Source: JBCDCU01 sp039180865
GTDB taxonomy: Bacteria; Pseudomonadota; Alphaproteobacteria; Rhizobiales; JACESI01
Length of the DNA: 7,413 bases
Direction of reading: 5' to 3'
NCBI GenBank assembly: GCA_039180865.1
Contig: JBCDCZ010000224.1
Span: 1-7,413, forward strand
Shown here: piece after piece, positions 5,273 through 7,413 of the stretch
How positions within the stretch are numbered: the first letter of the stretch is position 1
How the letters are laid out: each line of letters begins with the position of its first letter
Translations under genes and position numbers: made by a program
The notes under the pieces: generated by a model
The model's database searches: none
What the model saw: the letters and a program-made list of their open reading frames with translations, nothing else
What the model was told of the DNA's origin: nothing

Positions 5273-6775
5273 CTAAATCCTTGCGATCGTATTGAGGGTT
5301 TCATTGAGACGACGCAAAGCATTGTTGGCCAGATCAAAGTGACGGTTGCGTTCCCGGTTGAGCGACGAGATTTCATTCGTCAGGATCTGGCTTTGCTGGT
5401 TGATGAGTGTGACTGTGTCGGACAGCTGCGTCGCGAAAATGTTCCATGAGTTCTGCGACTTCTCGACAAGGATGTTAACGTTGGAGTCAATGATAACCCC
5501 GGCCGCGATATCCTCCGTTTGACGCGGAATATTACGCAAGACCTCAATCGGATGGTTTGACGCCGCCAAGCCCTGGTCAAACATACGAACGATTGTGCGT
5601 TCCGTAGCACTCAAAACCGCCAAAGTCTGCGCGTCCTGCGAACCGTTGATGTTTCGGTCTTCTTTGGAGCCGTTCTCACCTGTCGAGAAGCTCTGAAGTG
5701 CATCATTTACCAGATTCTGCATTTGCGCGTAGTCTCTCAAGAGCGCGTTTTGCTGTTGCACCTCTTCCGTTTCGGCGGCGACTTTCGCTTCCTTATCGAG
5801 GTTGTAATAAAGCTGCAGAAGCGCGATCAAAGACGGCGCGTCAAGCGCACGCCCACCGAGCGATCCGAACTGCGAAAGCTGTAGGCGCTGATTGTCGAGC
5901 GCAAGGATGCGCGTTTCCTGGGTGATAAAATTGTTAAAGCCATTGGTGATGGTGACATTGTTGTCCAAGCTGGCGTTTGCTGCAGTCAGTCCTGCTTTGA
6001 AAGCATTTGCTCTTTCGAAACGCTCCTGAATCGCCTGAACCTGGGCGCCGATCTCAACACGTGACACGAAGGCCGTCGTACCGAGACGGGTGATCATGTT
6101 ATCGAGCTGCCCGGTGAAGAGAGCTTGTTCCGAAGCTGTCAGGTTGGACGAGCCAATAAGCGTCTTCAGGGCGTTTATGTCCGCCAAAGCTTCAGCGCCG
6201 GCAGTCGATGCACCGTCCGCCGATGTTTTCGCCTGGACACCCCACGCGCTCTCCAGAAACGTTCTGTTGGATGCAACACTGAGATCGGCGAGATACTGAG
6301 CCAGCAAGGCTTGGGTTGCTGAACTCAGTTGCGCAATGTCGTTCTTGGTCAATTGCTGTAAAATAATGACATCCGTTCCCTCCGCATTGACAATGGCGTC
6401 AAGCCGGGTCTGGGTCGTGTTGCCATTCTGGGTGAGACGGACGAAGGTTACGCCGTTGGTGGTTGTTCCCTCGTTAGCGAGGTATTCGAGCTGGTGGCCG
6501 ACATGCCAGCTCAGGAAATCGTCTGTCGGCAATGTGTTCGGCTGGATGTTGGCTGCACCACTGGAAAGATCATAGGTTATGGTTCCGTCGACCGAGGTCG
6601 GGCTAGCCGGCAGTGTTTCATTGACGCCATCGATCCGCGGCCAACGCGCAAAATTCCGGTCAATGTTGATCTGAGATGGGTTACCAGCCGATGAACCTGT
6701 GATGACGGTCGTTGGGATCGGGTCGGCATCTGCCGGGATAACAACGTTAAAGGACTGCTGAAAGACGTTGGTCAT
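5273..6775 (-). CDS. 500-aa putative T3S-exported protein, possible needle-tip (SctA/LcrV-like)
   Basis: Not firmly recognised. The protein has no signal peptide or membrane segment and is rich in Asn, Thr, Gln and Ala, especially over residues 1-125, which fits a T3S-exported protein. Two long helical coiled-coil regions are visible, about 327-364 (with LLRDYAQMQNLVNDALQSF) and 438-498 (with LINQQSQILTNEISSLN), the second ending the protein. Tip proteins of the LcrV/IpaD type are built on two such helices, one at the C-terminus, and lie near translocator genes as here. At 500 residues it is longer than LcrV (about 326) or IpaD (about 332), with an extra N-terminal polar region. AGGAG overlaps the stop of the previous gene 8 bases before the ATG, so the two are coupled. 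Alternatives are a gatekeeper (SctW), a secreted effector or a filament protein. Confidence 0.55.
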   Translation of the reverse strand: MTNVFQQSFNVVIPADADPIPTTVITGSSAGNPSQINIDRNFARWPRIDGVNETLPASPTSVDGTITYDLSSGAANIQPNTLPTDDFLSWHVGHQLEYLANEGTTTNGVTFVRLTQNGNTTQTRLDAIVNAEGTDVIILQQLTKNDIAQLSSATQALLAQYLADLSVASNRTFLESAWGVQAKTSADGASTAGAEALADINALKTLIGSSNLTASEQALFTGQLDNMITRLGTTAFVSRVEIGAQVQAIQERFERANAFKAGLTAANASLDNNVTITNGFNNFITQETRILALDNQRLQLSQFGSLGGRALDAPSLIALLQLYYNLDKEAKVAAETEEVQQQNALLRDYAQMQNLVNDALQSFSTGENGSKEDRNINGSQDAQTLAVLSATERTIVRMFDQGLAASNHPIEVLRNIPRQTEDIAAGVIIDSNVNILVEKSQNSWNIFATQLSDTVTLINQQSQILTNEISSLNRERNRHFDLANNALRRLNETLNTIARI

Positions 6776-6785
6776 TCAAGGTCTC

Positions 6786-7265
6786 CTAAAGCTGCAGACG
6801 GGTACGAGAGGATTCCTCATCGTCTTCTGCAAGATGGCTTGGGCGATCATTAAGGCGTGAGGCCGAAGTCGTATTGGAAATCGGCCTGCCCTTTTCAGTC
6901 GGGACTTCTTCTTCTCGTGTGGCGGCGACGACCTGGCGAACATAAAGATCGAAATCTTCAACCCGCTCGACAAAAGTTTCGATCGAGTCTGCACCCGCGA
7001 GCCGGCGGATAAGGCGCTGGCATTGAAGGGAATTCTGAACAAAGGGAACGGCGACAATCTTTTCAAGCGTCTCGCGCATTGCGGTATAAAGCGCTTCCCA
7101 GTCCTCTTCGGAGTGGACGGCGGCTTCCTGTTGCAATTCGCCAAGGCGCTGATCCGCTGCCGCGACCAGAATCGCGGTCTGGCGCTCGCGGCGTTTGGCC
7201 TCGTCCTGAATCTCCGCGCTTTCGTCCTCGATTGGATTGAGTTCGCTCACCAGATCTTCCCGCAT
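6786..7265 (-). CDS. acidic helical protein of unknown function, 159 aa (start uncertain)
   Basis: No family recognised. Residues 11-120 are predicted helical and highly charged (DEAKRRERQ, EEDWEALYTAMRETLEKI), followed by a polar tail (121-159) likely disordered. No signal peptide or membrane segment is present. It ends 10 bases before the 500-residue gene, whose ribosome binding site overlaps this stop codon, so the two are probably co-translated. A chaperone or regulator of the 500-residue protein is a reasonable guess, by analogy with lcrG before lcrV, but no sequence likeness to LcrG is visible. The ATG at 7265 has no ribosome binding site. An ATG at 7312 has AAGGA upstream but is in another frame. 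The frame is open back to a TGA at 7294-7292 without another start codon, so the true N-terminus may be longer. Confidence 0.6.
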   Translation of the reverse strand: MREDLVSELNPIEDESAEIQDEAKRRERQTAILVAAADQRLGELQQEAAVHSEEDWEALYTAMRETLEKIVAVPFVQNSLQCQRLIRRLAGADSIETFVERVEDFDLYVRQVVAATREEEVPTEKGRPISNTTSASRLNDRPSHLAEDDEESSRTRLQL

Positions 7266-7312
7266 TCGGCTGTCGAAGGCGCTCGAGCCTTTGTTTTCGG
7301 TATCTCACGCAT

Positions 7313-7413
7313 GATAAACTAATCCTTCTGTCACACGCGTGTGTACCGTTCGGCACTGTTTTCAACTTGAAAGACGTTTTATCATAACGCCAACTGAAAT
7401 GAAAAAGCTCTTC
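7313..7413. other. region upstream of the first visible gene
   Basis: These 101 bases hold an AAGGA ribosome binding site (7323-7327 on the minus strand), a 12-bp palindrome and a minus-strand TATGAT that could be a -10 box, without a good -35. On the plus strand an ATG at 7399-7401 begins MKKLF up to the edge. This resembles a signal-peptide start of a divergent gene but lacks a clear ribosome binding site. No upstream minus-strand gene end can be fixed. The region may be the promoter of the cluster segment, but the evidence is thin. Confidence 0.3.
7332..7343. promoter_or_regulatory. 12-bp perfect palindrome, possible operator
   Basis: CACACGCGTGTG is a perfect 12-bp palindrome, 20 bases upstream of the ATG at 7312 and 67 bases upstream of the ATG at 7265. 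Its place before the first visible gene suits a dimeric regulator's operator. No second copy was seen elsewhere in the window, and no regulator family can be assigned. Confidence 0.3.

Noticed and set aside
4517..5449. 310-codon open frame on the plus strand
   Set aside because: It lies antisense across sctX, sctY and the end of the 500-residue gene, which have family likeness, good ribosome binding sites and tight spacing. Its own product has no recognisable domain.
7063..7413. Open minus-strand frame from the right edge, Arg/Gly-rich
   Set aside because: It overlaps the 159-residue gene in another frame and its Arg-rich composition is that of a frame shadow. No start with a ribosome binding site fits it.
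7399..7413. ATG beginning MKKLF on the plus strand at the right edge
   Set aside because: Resembles a signal-peptide start, but five codons and no clear ribosome binding site are too little to call a gene.

Overview
The window carries part of a type III secretion (T3S) gene cluster of the Ysc/YscX-YscY kind. All eight complete genes lie on the minus strand, so they are read from the right end of the window to the left. No transposase, tRNA, rRNA, CRISPR array or phage gene was seen. Strong AGGAG-like ribosome binding sites, moderate GC and many GATCG/CGATCG words fit a Gram-negative proteobacterium. A rhizobial-type alphaproteobacterium is a guess from composition only; no taxonomic marker gene is present.

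Order in the direction of transcription: (1) a 159-residue acidic helical protein of unknown role (7265-6786) with a doubtful start; (2) a 500-residue Asn/Thr/Gln-rich protein with two coiled coils (6775-5273), possibly the needle-tip protein; (3) SctX (YscX, 5227-4838); (4) SctY (YscY, 4834-4451), a small TPR chaperone starting at TTG, 3 bases after sctX; (5) a 98-base gap with two consecutive inverted repeats, one covering the Shine-Dalgarno sequence of the next gene; (6) a first SctE/YopB-like hydrophobic translocator of 386 residues (4352-3192); (7) a 390-base gap with no convincing gene and a CRP/FNR-like palindrome; (8) a SycD/LcrH-type TPR translocator chaperone (2801-2244); (9) a second SctE-like translocator of 350 residues (2197-1145); (10) an SctB/YopD-like translocator with one membrane segment (1110-106); (11) the first 13 codons of another gene that leaves the window at its left edge.

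Taken together, SctX with SctY is an early export complex of Ysc-type systems, the 500-residue protein is a candidate tip or extracellular component, and chaperone plus SctE plus SctB is the classical translocon set that makes a pore in the host membrane. The unusual point is the presence of two related SctE-like proteins in one locus. They align without gaps over about their first 100 residues, but the 386-residue copy has amphipathic 11-residue repeats where the 350-residue copy has its first hydrophobic segment. The window could therefore belong to a little-described T3S subfamily with a duplicated or specialised translocator.
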